64,000 bases of DNA. Origin: Shinella curvata (GTDB taxonomy: Bacteria > Pseudomonadota > Alphaproteobacteria > Rhizobiales > Rhizobiaceae). Positions 53,316-63,371 of this stretch are shown one piece after another (position 1 is the stretch's first letter; every line of letters begins with the position of its first letter). The stretch lies in assembly GCF_022899935.1 (NCBI RefSeq), contig NZ_JALJCJ010000001.1:1014053-1078052 (forward strand), in the 5' to 3' direction. Below the pieces are notes generated by a model that worked only from the letters and a program-made list of their open reading frames with translations, ran no database searches and was not told the DNA's origin. Both the position numbers and the translations under genes were made by a program.

Positions 53316-53795
53316 ATGATGGAAAATTGTCCAAACAGCAAAATGCCGCGGGAACTCAGCGTCGGCGAGGTCGCGGAGCGCAGCGGTGTGGCGGTCTCCA
53401 CCCTGCATTTTTACGAGACGAAAGGACTGATCCGCAGCCAGCGCAACCGCGGCAACCAGCGGCGTTATCCGCGCAGCATCCTGCGCCGCGTCGCGGTCAT
53501 CAAGGTCGCACAGCGCACCGGCATTCCGCTGTCGGAGATCGCGGACGCGCTGTCCGTGCTGCCGCATGACCGGCCCGTAACGGCCGAGGATTGGCGGACG
53601 CTGTCAAAAACCTGGCGCCGCCAGCTGGACGACCGCATCGCGCGGCTCACCAAGCTGCGCAACCAGATCGACGGCTGCATCGGCTGCGGATGTCTTTCGA
53701 TGCAGGAATGCCCGCTGCGCAATCCGCTGGATACGCTTGGCGCGGAAGGCCCGGGCCCGAGATTGCTCGAGCCCGATCCGTCGGAGAGAGCTTAG
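53316..53795 (+). CDS. soxR: Redox-sensing regulator SoxR
   Basis: 159-residue MerR-family activator with N-terminal winged helix (about 14-60, [21 protein letters not shown]), dimerisation helix and the [2Fe-2S] motif [12 protein letters not shown] (Cys121, 124, 126 and 132). Oxidation of the cluster by redox-cycling compounds activates the target promoter. Divergent from the FMN reductase/MFS pair with the SoxR box in between, and no soxS is present. Tandem ATGs at 53316/53319; ATG 53346 is an alternative. Its end overlaps the convergent CNNM gene by 4 bp. Confidence 0.96.
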   Translation: MMENCPNSKMPRELSVGEVAERSGVAVSTLHFYETKGLIRSQRNRGNQRRYPRSILRRVAVIKVAQRTGIPLSEIADALSVLPHDRPVTAEDWRTLSKTWRRQLDDRIARLTKLRNQIDGCIGCGCLSMQECPLRNPLDTLGAEGPGPRLLEPDPSERA

Positions 53796-55075
53796 GGATC
53801 CAGGCGCGTCGCCAGAAGCTTGTCGACGCGACGACCATCCATGTCGACAACCTCGAAACGCCAGCCCTGGGTTTCGGTGATCTCGCCGGTCTTCGGCAGC
53901 TTCTGCAGCGATTCGATGACGAGGCCGGCAGCCGTCTGGTAGCTGCGGCGGCCCGGCAGTTGCAGGCCGAGGCGGTCGGCCATCTCGTCGATCGGCATGG
54001 AACCGGAGATCAGCCAGGAGCCGTCCTCGCGCTGCACTGCGTGCTCGTCGTCGCCCTCTTCGATATCGGCGCGGAACACGCCGGCAATCGCCTCCAGCAC
54101 GTCGGCCGGCGTGATGACGCCTTCGAAGTGGCCGTATTCGTCGTGGATGAGCAGGATCGGCACTTCGGAACTGCGCAGCGATTCGAGCACACGCATCGCA
54201 TCCATCGTGTCGGGCACGATCGGCGCAGGGCGGATGAAGGCGCGGATATCGAGCGGCTGGCCGGTCAGCATGGCCGACAGCAGTTCGCGCTTCTGCACGA
54301 TGCCAACGATCGTCTCCGGCCCGCCATCGGCGACCGGCAGGCGAGAATGCTGGCTCTCGATGAGTTGCTGGTGGATTTCCTCGACGGTATCGCCGAGATC
54401 GATCCAGTCGACGTCGTTGCGCGGGGTCATCAGGCCGCGCGCCTCGCGGTCGGAAAAGCGCATGACGCCGGCGATCATCAGCTTCTCGCCGCCCTCGATG
54501 ACGCCGGCGGCTTCTGCCTCGGCGACGATGGTCTTGATCTCCTCGTCGGTGACGATGCTTTCGGAAACCTCATGCTGGCCGAGCAGGCGGAAGATCAGAC
54601 GTGTCGAGGCATCGAGGATCCAGACCGCCGGTGCGCCGATCTTCGACAGCAACGACATGGCAGGCGCCACGAGCGTGGCAAACCGTTCCGGGTTCTTCAG
54701 CGCGATCTGCTTGGGCACCAGCTCGCCGACGACAACGGACAGGAAGGTGATGACGAAGATGACGATACCGTAGCCGAGCGGATCGGCCAGCCAGTCCGGC
54801 ACGCCCTCGGCAAAGAGGATGTCACGCAGGCGGCCACCGAGTGCGGCACCGGAAAACGCACCGGCGAGAATGCCGATGAGCGTGATGCCGATCTGGACGG
54901 TGGAAAGGAATTTACCGGGATTTTCCGCCAGTTTCAGCGCCGAAGCGGCACCGCGCGAGCCTTGCGCCGCCATGGTCTTGAGGCGGGGCTTTCTTGCGGA
55001 AACGATGGAAAGTTCGGAAAGAGCAAAGACCCCGTTGAGGAGGATCAGGAAGACGGCAATCGCGAGTTCGAACAA
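53792..55075 (-). CDS. CNNM/CBS-domain membrane protein
   Basis: 427-residue inner-membrane protein of the CNNM/CorC (TlyC, HlyC/CorC) family: DUF21 membrane domain (about 1-190, four helices, [16 protein letters not shown]), two CBS domains (about 205-335, [14 protein letters not shown] and [26 protein letters not shown]) and a C-terminal CorC/HlyC domain. Family members transport or regulate Mg2+ and other divalent cations. Hemolysin is an old name. Starts at ATG 55075. Single gene. Confidence 0.93.
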   Translation of the reverse strand: MFELAIAVFLILLNGVFALSELSIVSARKPRLKTMAAQGSRGAASALKLAENPGKFLSTVQIGITLIGILAGAFSGAALGGRLRDILFAEGVPDWLADPLGYGIVIFVITFLSVVVGELVPKQIALKNPERFATLVAPAMSLLSKIGAPAVWILDASTRLIFRLLGQHEVSESIVTDEEIKTIVAEAEAAGVIEGGEKLMIAGVMRFSDREARGLMTPRNDVDWIDLGDTVEEIHQQLIESQHSRLPVADGGPETIVGIVQKRELLSAMLTGQPLDIRAFIRPAPIVPDTMDAMRVLESLRSSEVPILLIHDEYGHFEGVITPADVLEAIAGVFRADIEEGDDEHAVQREDGSWLISGSMPIDEMADRLGLQLPGRRSYQTAAGLVIESLQKLPKTGEITETQGWRFEVVDMDGRRVDKLLATRLDP

Positions 55076-55176
55076 GGACTGTGAGCCGTGCTTCAGAACC
55101 GCAACGGCGCCTTTCTATTGATGACGATGGCCGCAAGATAAGGGCGCAACAGCCCGCCGTCAATCGAACTTGCAGA

Positions 55177-55410
55177 TCACACGCACGTCAGGCGGGCATG
55201 ATGAGCAATTCCGTGTGCCGTGACGTGCCAGTATCCTTCGACGATCGGCACTTCAGGATCACGCCAGAAATTGCGCCGCAGTTCACGGCAGATCGTCGAT
55301 CGGTCACGGCGAAGGGCACGTGCGATCTCGGCCTGGTTGATCTTCTTCTCTCGCACCCGAGCAATGATGCGGCGTTCACCCAAACTCAACTGCACAAAAG
55401 AGCGGGCCAT
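55177..55410 (-). pseudogene. Truncated IS30-family transposase remnant
   Basis: 77-codon ORF matching only the N-terminal helix-turn-helix of IS30-type transposases: LSLGERRIIARVREKKINQAEIARALRRDRSTICRELRRNF. IS30 transposases have roughly 320-390 residues with a DDE domain, all missing here. No terminal inverted repeats or target duplication were recognised. It lies between the CNNM gene and an MFS gene, probably an old insertion scar. Confidence 0.8.
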
Positions 55411-55519
55411 TCCATCTTCCTGAAACCATGGCCTTCATTGTCTTCGTTGCATTTGAAAATGGAATCTGCCCGGACACACGCAGGAAAACCGGCGGATCGC
55501 CGCTGCGGCGCAGACCCGT

Positions 55520-56695
55520 TCAACCGGCGCGTGAAGGATCGCGAAAGCGCGCCAAGAGGACAAGGCTTGTCAGCGTGCCGAGCGAGCACGCCACGGCCAG
55601 CCCCAGAGCGCTCGCATTGCCGTAGTCGCTGAGGACACGGCTGAAGACGGGCGGGGCGGCGGCAAAGGCGAGGTTGAGCGGAAGACCGAGACGGGAAAGA
55701 ACGCTGGCATAGACCTGCCGCTCGAAAAACACCAGCGGAAGGGTGGCGCGCGCCACCGACATCGCCCCGCTCGACAGCCCGTAAAAAAGGATGAAAGCGA
55801 CAATGCTCCATTCGGCGCCATGTCCGACGCCGAGCGCAAGCAGGGCGACCGGCATCAAGATGCCGGCGGCTAGGCTCGTGACGAAACCGTCCCATCGGTT
55901 GCCCCCGATGAAATCTATGAGCCGCGCCGACATCTGGACGACACCGATCGCCGCGGCCATGCCGATCGCAATCCCGTCCGCAACGGCGTAGCTGCGCATG
56001 ATATCGATGACGACAAGCTGGAAGCCCCAGGTCACGAAGCCGTTCAGGGCAATGGCAAGCGTCATCAGCACAATGATCGTGCGGGTCCGGCCGTCGCCAC
56101 GCGATCCGCTCAGGCGCGCCTTGCTGGCAGGCGTGGCGGGCGCGGTATCCGGTTCCAGCGCAAAGCGCAGCAACGGCAGCACGACCACGAGCATGACGAG
56201 GGCGAAGACGAGATAGGTGTGCCGCCAGCCGAGCCAGCCGGACAGGAGCGAGGTCGCCGGCCAGGCGATGGTCGGTGCCAGCGCCATGGCCAGCATCTGC
56301 GCACCGATGGCCTGCCTGGCCCGCACGCCCGCCTTGGCGGCGAGGTAGATATGGGCGGAGTTCGTCAGCACCCCAGCTCCGGCCATGCCGAGGATCGTCC
56401 AGCCGGTATAGTAACCGAGAGGACCATCACACCATGCAAGCACGAGAAAACCGGGCACGGTCGCGATCGTTCCGGCGGACATCACGAAACGCGCGCCACG
56501 CGATCGATAAAGCGGCGCCATCAGGGGCGACATCACAGCCATCGCCACCAGCATGACGGAGGGGCCGAGATAGACGAGCGCCGGCGTCAGGCCCAGCGTT
56601 TGGCCAAGCGGACCGCCCAGCACGGAAATTGCCATGAACATCGTGCCCCAGCCAATGATCTGGGTCAGGGAAAGGATGACGATATCGGCAAACAT
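55520..56695 (-). CDS. MFS transporter
   Basis: 391-residue permease with about 12 membrane segments (VILSLTQIIGWGTMFMAISVLGGPLGQTLGL at the start). Likely of the monocarboxylate or drug type, but no substrate-defining motif is seen. No Rossmann or regulatory domain. ATG 56695 is used; the frame runs on upstream but overlaps the neighbouring gene's coding region on the same strand. It ends near the IS30 remnant. Confidence 0.88.
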   Translation of the reverse strand: MFADIVILSLTQIIGWGTMFMAISVLGGPLGQTLGLTPALVYLGPSVMLVAMAVMSPLMAPLYRSRGARFVMSAGTIATVPGFLVLAWCDGPLGYYTGWTILGMAGAGVLTNSAHIYLAAKAGVRARQAIGAQMLAMALAPTIAWPATSLLSGWLGWRHTYLVFALVMLVVVLPLLRFALEPDTAPATPASKARLSGSRGDGRTRTIIVLMTLAIALNGFVTWGFQLVVIDIMRSYAVADGIAIGMAAAIGVVQMSARLIDFIGGNRWDGFVTSLAAGILMPVALLALGVGHGAEWSIVAFILFYGLSSGAMSVARATLPLVFFERQVYASVLSRLGLPLNLAFAAAPPVFSRVLSDYGNASALGLAVACSLGTLTSLVLLARFRDPSRAG

Positions 56696-56762
56696 GCAAA
56701 CCCGGCAGGATCGAAAACGATGCCGCTGTCCTATCGCCCTCGGCGTGTGGGGGGAAGAGCTG

Positions 56763-57020
56763 TCAGTCGGCGCTCGGCAGACGGCGCATGGTAAACTCGA
56801 TGCGGTCGCCGTCGAGCATCCGCCAGCTTTCCACTTCGGTCCAGTAGGCGGCCTTCGGCCAATGGTCGAACCATTCGCGCGCCTTGTCGCGCGCCGCCTG
56901 CCGCTCCATGCAGAAGGTCTCGCGCACGAAATGACTTTCCCGCGCCGGCTTCTCGCGCCGATGGCGCTCGATCTGGCGGCGGAGCCCGTCGAGGGGCGGC
57001 GGTCCGGGAACACGCGCCAT
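56763..57020 (-). CDS. Small conserved-looking protein
   Basis: 85-residue basic, soluble protein without recognised domain: N-terminal Pro/Arg-rich segment, then ETFCMERQAARDKAREWFDHWPKAAYWTEVESWRM. Very good ribosome site AGGAGAAACGAT before ATG 57020. Downstream of it on the same strand lies the MFS gene. It is divergent from hemF. Function unknown. Confidence 0.7.
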   Translation of the reverse strand: MARVPGPPPLDGLRRQIERHRREKPARESHFVRETFCMERQAARDKAREWFDHWPKAAYWTEVESWRMLDGDRIEFTMRRLPSAD

Positions 57021-57203
57021 ATCGTTTCTCCTGGCAGCACATTCAACAGGGCAAACATAGGCCGCCGCCGCGCATTTTGCGAGTCCGGCCATCCCCAGCG
57101 AAAAATCCGTTTTTGTTGCCAAATGGCCCAAAGTTAACGAGTGTGACCGAAATGCGATTCGGCGACCTTGCCGCCGGCGGGAAACACCCCAGCGAGACAT
57201 ATC

Positions 57204-58115
57204 ATGGAACGACCAGACCTGCCGAAAGGCCTTCCCGACGACATCGAGGAAAAGAAGGACGCCGCCCGCGCATGGTTCGAGCACCTGCGCGATGCGATCT
57301 GCTCCAGCTTCGAGGCGCTCGAGGACGAGCTGGCCGGCCCGCTCTCCGATCTGCCCGCCGGCCGTTTCGTCGCCAAAGACTGGCAGCGCGACGGTGGTGA
57401 GGGCGGCGGCGGCCGCATGTCGATGATGGAAGGCCGCGTCTTCGAGAAGGTCGGGGTGCACACCTCCACCGTCCATGGCGAGTTCTCGCCGGAATTCCGC
57501 GGCCAGATTCCCGGTGCCAGCGAAGACCCGCGCTTCTGGGCCTCAGGCATCTCGCTGATCGCCCATCTGGTGAACCCCAATGTGCCGGCCGTGCATATGA
57601 ACACCCGCATGGTCGTCACCACCAGCCGCTGGTTCGGCGGCGGTGCGGACCTGACGCCGGTGCTCGACCGCCGCCGCACGATGGACGATCCCGATACGCA
57701 GCTCTTCCACAAGGCGATGGAAATCACCTGCAATCGCCATCCGGTCGCCGATCACCAGAAATTCAAGGCGTGGTGCGACGACTACTTCTTCCTGAAGCAC
57801 CGCAACGAAGCGCGCGGCACCGGCGGCATCTTCTATGACTGGCTGCATTCCTCGGAAGAGCTAGGCGGATGGGAGGCGGATTTCGCCTTCACGCAGGATG
57901 TCGGCCGCGCCTTCGCCATGGTCTATCCGCGCATCGTGCGCAACAACTTCAACAATGGTTGGACGGAAGAGGACCGCGACGAGCAGCTCGTGCGCCGTGG
58001 CCGCTATGTCGAATTCAACCTGCTCTACGACCGCGGCACGATCTTCGGCCTGAAGACGGGCGGCAATGTCGATTCCATCCTCTCGTCGCTGCCGCCGGTG
58101 GTGCGCTGGCCGTAG
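57204..58115 (+). CDS. hemF: Coproporphyrinogen III oxidase, aerobic
   Basis: 303-residue oxygen-dependent enzyme of haem synthesis, converting coproporphyrinogen III to protoporphyrinogen IX. Conserved: [63 protein letters not shown] and [25 protein letters not shown] 57204; another ATG 36 bp upstream is possible. The nearby petABC genes also depend on haem. The anaerobic hemN is not here. Confidence 0.96.
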   Translation: MERPDLPKGLPDDIEEKKDAARAWFEHLRDAICSSFEALEDELAGPLSDLPAGRFVAKDWQRDGGEGGGGRMSMMEGRVFEKVGVHTSTVHGEFSPEFRGQIPGASEDPRFWASGISLIAHLVNPNVPAVHMNTRMVVTTSRWFGGGADLTPVLDRRRTMDDPDTQLFHKAMEITCNRHPVADHQKFKAWCDDYFFLKHRNEARGTGGIFYDWLHSSEELGGWEADFAFTQDVGRAFAMVYPRIVRNNFNNGWTEEDRDEQLVRRGRYVEFNLLYDRGTIFGLKTGGNVDSILSSLPPVVRWP

Positions 58116-58183
58116 CAGATATTCAACATGGCACAGACGGTCACTGCAAACATGACCGGCTGTCGGCAAGGAAAGGTTGAGCG

Positions 58184-58381
58184 ATGGGCCATGTGATCGT
58201 TGTTCTCATTCCGATCTTGCTGCTCGCGCCCGGCACCGCTCTCATGATTTACACATTCCTGTCCCAAAACCTGAGCTTCGGCTGGCGGGTGCTCGCCTTT
58301 GTTCTCGCATCGGCCATGCTCATTCCCGGGCTGTGGGTCCTCTGGTTCTATGCGTCTCTTTCAGGTGGCCGTATGGGGTGA
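58184..58381 (+). CDS. Small two-helix membrane protein
   Basis: 65-residue hydrophobic protein with two membrane segments (about 3-24, VIVVLIPILLLAPGTALMIY, and 33-56, WRVLAFVLASAMLIPGLWVL). GGAAAGG ribosome site before ATG 58184. No family recognised. It follows hemF by 68 bp on the same strand and could share its transcript. Confidence 0.6.
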   Translation: MGHVIVVLIPILLLAPGTALMIYTFLSQNLSFGWRVLAFVLASAMLIPGLWVLWFYASLSGGRMG

Positions 58382-58541
58382 CGTCTGGACGGGCGCGACG
58401 GCATACCGTCAGCTTGTCTCTGGAACTTCCAGTGCTCTGCCCCGTTTCCAAGGACGGTTTGCGAACCGCGGGTTCATCCAGTTTGGCCACACTGGCCGCA
58501 TCTGCTACACTGGTTCCCGTTGAAACGACAGGAGATAGGTC

Positions 58542-58733
58542 ATGAGACTTTTTGAATGCGGTTCACTCGTCCCCGGATGCGAATGGCATACGCGGGCCAG
58601 CGACGATGCCGAAGTCGTGCGCCGCGCCGTCGAGCACATGCGCTCGGCTCACGGCGAGACCATGATCCGTGAAAGCATGGTCGATCACATCAAGGAACGC
58701 ATCGTCGACGAGAAGGCGGCCGACGCCGCCTGA
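58542..58733 (+). CDS. DUF1059 family protein
   Basis: 63-residue protein of the DUF1059 type: FECGSLVPGCEWHTRASDDAEVVRRAVEHMRSAHG, with the conserved Cys-x7-Cys and HMRSAHG. Small, cytoplasmic, possibly a metal- or nucleic-acid-binding fragment; role unknown. ATG 58542 behind AGGAGATAGGTC. It converges on the CCA-enzyme gene with a 6-bp gap. Confidence 0.85.
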   Translation: MRLFECGSLVPGCEWHTRASDDAEVVRRAVEHMRSAHGETMIRESMVDHIKERIVDEKAADAA

Positions 58734-58739
58734 CGCCAG

Positions 58740-59999
58740 TCAGCCCTCTTTTGCGAGAGCTTCCAGCCGGGCAAGCAGCTTTGCCCGGCCGTCATGAAAA
58801 TTGCCCGCCACCCATTCATCCTCGATGACGCCCAGAAGCGAACCGACTTTCGGCCCCGCCGGAATGCCGGACGCCAGCACATCCGCGCCATTGAGCGGGA
58901 AGGACGGCTTTTGCCATTTCTGCGCCCGCGCGAGCAACCGCTGGCAAAGGCCGGCGAAGGCAAGCGCCTCGGGATCGCCGAGCCCCCGCGCCCGTGCGGA
59001 AGCCAGCGCCAGCTTCACCCGCATGGTGAGACCCTGCTGGCCATGGCGATAAAGCAGCCGATCGAACGCCGTTTCGGCAAGTTTGGGTGCGATTTCGGGG
59101 GCGGACGCGCAATAGTCCATCGTCGCGGCCTCGGCCTTTGACAGCCGCAGGCGCTCGGCCATGGCCTTCAGCCGCTCCCGGTCCGCCGGCACCATGGCGG
59201 CAAGCCGCAGCAGCGCATCGGGCGTCCAGCCGAAAGCCTTTTCTGCCTCGATCAGGCCGGGAATGGCATCGATGCCCCACTTTTCCGTCTCGGGCAGGAT
59301 TTCCGTGAGCACGCCGGCCTGGCGCATCCAGAGCAGCGCGCGCCCCGGATCGGGCGCGGCGAGCAGCTTCTTCGTTTCCGACCAGACCCGCTCGGCCGAG
59401 AGCTTGCCGAGGCTGCCCTTGGCCCGCGCGCAGGCCCGCAATCCATCGGCATCCGGCCGGCCGCTGCCATAGAGCGCGAAGAAACGGAAGAAGCGCAGGA
59501 TGCGCAAGTGATCTTCCGCAATGCGCGTCGCCGCATCGCCGATAAAGCGCACCGTGCGGCTTTCGATATCCGGCAGGCCATTCACGAGGTCGATGACCGT
59601 GCCGTCGGCAGTCGCATAGAGCGCGTTGATGGTGAGATCGCGCCGCTCGGCATCCGTCTGCCAGTCCGTGCCGAAGGCGACGTCCGCATGGCGGCCGTCG
59701 GTCGAAACGTCGCGGCGCAGGGTCGTCACCTCGAAGGGCTTTCCGTCGATGACCAACGTCACCGTGCCGTGCTCGATGCCGGTCGGCACCGCCTTGATGC
59801 CGGCCGCCTTCGCGCGCTCGACCACCACGTCGGGCCTCAGCGTCGTGGCAATATCCACATCGGCGACCGGCAGGCCCATCAGGCTGTTGCGCACGGCACC
59901 GCCCGCAACACGCCCCTCGCCGCCGTCGCTGTTGAGCAGCGCCAGCACAGAACGGAGCGCCGGATCGGCAAACCACGCCTCACCCGAAACAGACGTCAT
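58740..59999 (-). CDS. cca: CCA tRNA nucleotidyltransferase
   Basis: 419-residue class II polymerase-beta-like nucleotidyltransferase adding CCA to tRNA 3' ends, or a closely related poly(A) polymerase. Catalytic domain with GGAVRNSLMGLPVADVDIATT (GG and DxD carboxylates), then GTVTLVIDGKPFEVTTLRRD, DLTINALYA and DHLRILRFFRFFALYG. Final gene of a three-gene operon; its ATG overlaps the upstream NUDIX stop (ATGA). Confidence 0.92.
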   Translation of the reverse strand: MTSVSGEAWFADPALRSVLALLNSDGGEGRVAGGAVRNSLMGLPVADVDIATTLRPDVVVERAKAAGIKAVPTGIEHGTVTLVIDGKPFEVTTLRRDVSTDGRHADVAFGTDWQTDAERRDLTINALYATADGTVIDLVNGLPDIESRTVRFIGDAATRIAEDHLRILRFFRFFALYGSGRPDADGLRACARAKGSLGKLSAERVWSETKKLLAAPDPGRALLWMRQAGVLTEILPETEKWGIDAIPGLIEAEKAFGWTPDALLRLAAMVPADRERLKAMAERLRLSKAEAATMDYCASAPEIAPKLAETAFDRLLYRHGQQGLTMRVKLALASARARGLGDPEALAFAGLCQRLLARAQKWQKPSFPLNGADVLASGIPAGPKVGSLLGVIEDEWVAGNFHDGRAKLLARLEALAKEG

Positions 60000-60628
60000 G
60001 CATAAAGCCTTTCATAGATCACCCGCACGATGCCGGCGGTGATGCCCCAGATGTTATGCCCCTCATAGGGCATGCGATAATAGTGCCGCTCGGACCCGAG
60101 CCAGACGCCGCTGCCCCGTTCGTGATTGCGCGGATCCATCAGGAAGGAGAGCGGCACGTCGAAGACCGTCTCGACCTCCGCCGGGTTCGGGATGAGCTCG
60201 AAACCGGGCTGCACCACGGCGAGAACCGGCGTGATCGAAAACCCCGAGAGCGCCTTGTAGTGCGGCAACCGTCCGACCGGCTCGACGAAGCGACGGTCGA
60301 GGCTGATCTCCTCCTCCGCCTCGCGCATCGCCGCCGTCTCGACATCCGCGTCCTCCTCGTCCACGCCACCGCCCGGAAAGGCGATCTGGCCGGAATGTTT
60401 CCTCAGCGTCGCCGTCCGCTGGGTGAAGATGACGCGCGCATCATCGCCGTCGTCCACAACCGGAATCAACACCGCCGCATCGCGCAGCTTCATGCCCTCG
60501 ATATGTTCGATGACGCCGGGATTGAGCAGGCTGTCGCCATGGTCGCGCCAGCTCTCGTCGCCGAGCGTCAGCGTCTGCTTCTCCGCGCGACGGCGGAATT
60601 CTGCGGCACTATAGGGGGCAAAGCTCAT
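59996..60628 (-). CDS. NUDIX CoA pyrophosphatase-like hydrolase
   Basis: 210-residue NUDIX hydrolase of the CoA/acyl-CoA pyrophosphatase (NudL, COG0494) group. NUDIX box spans GGGVDEEDADVETAAMREAEEEISLD, with the NudL-type RTATLRKHSGQIAFPGG just before. It overlaps both neighbours by 4 bp, so the operon DUF1285-NUDIX-cca is translationally coupled. Likely hydrolyses CoA derivatives; specificity not shown. Confidence 0.93.
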   Translation of the reverse strand: MSFAPYSAAEFRRRAEKQTLTLGDESWRDHGDSLLNPGVIEHIEGMKLRDAAVLIPVVDDGDDARVIFTQRTATLRKHSGQIAFPGGGVDEEDADVETAAMREAEEEISLDRRFVEPVGRLPHYKALSGFSITPVLAVVQPGFELIPNPAEVETVFDVPLSFLMDPRNHERGSGVWLGSERHYYRMPYEGHNIWGITAGIVRVIYERLYA

Positions 60629-61242
60629 CGCGACAGTGCATCCAGTTCGGCCGCCGGCATGACCGGAAAGACCACGCCGCCGGAGCGCACCGCAAACATC
60701 TCCACACCATCGATTTCAAGGACTTCGCCCAGTTCGACGAGATCATACATGACCGCGCGCGAAACCAGCGCTTCCAGCCGGCCCCGCACGAGAAGATAGG
60801 GCTTCAACTCGTTGTTTTCGCCCGAGATCACAAAGCGCAGCGGATGCTCCGCCCCGGCCTCGACGACATCGCCGACATTCGTGCGGAAGGTGAGCTTGCG
60901 ATCCGCCCCCTCTCCGCTGACATTCATCTCGACGGCCAGGAACGGCGCGTCGACGATGCGGATACCGACCTTCTCGACCGGCGTCACCAGATAGGTCTTG
61001 CCGTCCTCGTCCTTGCGCAGCACCGTGGAAAAAAGCCGCACCAGCGGCGCGCGGCCGATCGGCGTGCCCAGATAGAACCAAGTGCCGTCGGCGCGGATTT
61101 CCATGTCGATATCGCCGCAGAACGGCGGGTTCCAGCGCTCGACCGGCGGCAGACCGCGCCCGCCGGTTTCCGCGGATGCCCGCGATATCAGCGCGGCCAG
61201 TCCCGCCGCGTCGCTGCTGCCTTGAATTTCGCCCGTTGCCAT
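60625..61242 (-). CDS. DUF1285 protein
   Basis: 205-residue DUF1285 protein, core RWNPPFCGDIDMEIRADGTWFYLGTPIGRAPLVRLFSTVLRKD. Family structure is a beta-rich fold without known activity. ATG 61242 (MATGEIQGS) is preferred over 61293 because of GGGACGGAAC upstream. First gene of the coupled operon, divergent from moxR; the constant association with NUDIX and cca genes in rhizobia suggests a related RNA or nucleotide role, but this is inference. Confidence 0.88.
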   Translation of the reverse strand: MATGEIQGSSDAAGLAALISRASAETGGRGLPPVERWNPPFCGDIDMEIRADGTWFYLGTPIGRAPLVRLFSTVLRKDEDGKTYLVTPVEKVGIRIVDAPFLAVEMNVSGEGADRKLTFRTNVGDVVEAGAEHPLRFVISGENNELKPYLLVRGRLEALVSRAVMYDLVELGEVLEIDGVEMFAVRSGGVVFPVMPAAELDALSR

Positions 61243-61423
61243 TGTTCCGTCCCGGTTCAACCCTATCTCCGCGAGAGGAAAAGGTGGATACATCCTTTTT
61301 CACGAGATAGTCATTTCGTGGCCGCTTGTCAGCCACGGGTGAGCTAATAAGCTTTCTATGTAGGACGCGAACGCGGCAAGGCCACGATTCGCCGTGCGTT
61401 TGGAACCGGTACTGGAGATAAAG

Positions 61424-62437
<1,014 letters not shown>

Positions 62438-62450
62438 TTAAGGAAAGCGC

Positions 62451-63371
62451 ATGGCATCCGTCGGCCAGATCGTCGCGCCAACCCCGACCCGCGAGGTGCT
62501 TTCGCGGGCGCAGGCGCGTGCGGCCCTCATTCCCGATTGCATGGTCGAAGCCCAGCGCCTCGCCAACACCGTGATTGCCGGTTGGCACGGCCGCCGCAAG
62601 CGCGGCATCGGCGAGAATTTCTGGCAGTTCCGCCCCTATGTCGACGGCGAAAGCCTGTCGCGCATCGACTGGCGCCGTTCGGCGCGCGACGACCATACCT
62701 ATGTCCGCGACCGCGAATGGGAAGCCGCCCACACCGTCTGGATCTGGGCCGATCTCTCGCCGTCGATGATGTACAAATCCACGCTCGGCAGCGTCTCGAA
62801 GGAAAGCCGCGCGCTGGTGCTAATGCTGGCGCTTGCCGAAATCCTCGCCCGCTCGGGCGAGCGCATCGGCTGCCCCGGCATCATGGAGCCGATCGCCGCG
62901 CGCAACGCCGCCGAGCGGCTCGCCACCGCGCTGATGCACAACGGCACGACCGGCGGCCTGCCGGAGACCGGCATGATCCGCGGCAACAGCGATATCGTGC
63001 TGATCGGCGATTTCCTCGATCCCGTCGAGGACGTCATGAACCGTCTCGGTCCGCTTGCCCGCCGCGGCCTGCGCGGCCATGTCGTGGAGATCGCAGATCC
63101 GGCAGAGGAAACCTTCCCCTATGCCGGCCGCACCGAATTCACCGATCCCGAAAGCGGCCGGAAGCTGACCGCCGGCCGCGCCGAGACGCTGAAGGACGAC
63201 TATGCCCGCGCCTATACAGCGCGCCGCGAAACGCTCGCGGATAACCTTCGCCATCTCGGCTGGAGCTTCGTGCCGCATCGCACCGATCGGCTTGCCTCCG
63301 AGGCGCTGGTCGCCGTGCACATGTATCTCTCCGGCATGCCGGCGATGAAAACGGAGGGCCGCGGCCGATGA
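62451..63371 (+). CDS. DUF58 protein
   Basis: 306-residue DUF58 protein, a vWA-related fold. Family-typical segment GENFWQFRPYVDGESLSRIDWRRSARDDHTYVRDREWE followed by WIWADLSPSMMYKS (MIDAS-like DxSxS). It sits between moxR and a BatA/vWA-like gene and overlaps the latter by 4 bp, so a three-protein complex is likely. Subcellular location probably cytoplasmic; function in surface or cell-envelope processes is inferred. Confidence 0.93.
   Translation: MASVGQIVAPTPTREVLSRAQARAALIPDCMVEAQRLANTVIAGWHGRRKRGIGENFWQFRPYVDGESLSRIDWRRSARDDHTYVRDREWEAAHTVWIWADLSPSMMYKSTLGSVSKESRALVLMLALAEILARSGERIGCPGIMEPIAARNAAERLATALMHNGTTGGLPETGMIRGNSDIVLIGDFLDPVEDVMNRLGPLARRGLRGHVVEIADPAEETFPYAGRTEFTDPESGRKLTAGRAETLKDDYARAYTARRETLADNLRHLGWSFVPHRTDRLASEALVAVHMYLSGMPAMKTEGRGR

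Noticed and set aside
58742-59976. Alternative minus-strand frame inside the CCA-enzyme gene (386 codons at 58816-59976)
   Set aside because: Same-strand shadow in another frame; the 419-residue reading carries the catalytic motifs and fits the 4-bp overlap with the NUDIX gene.
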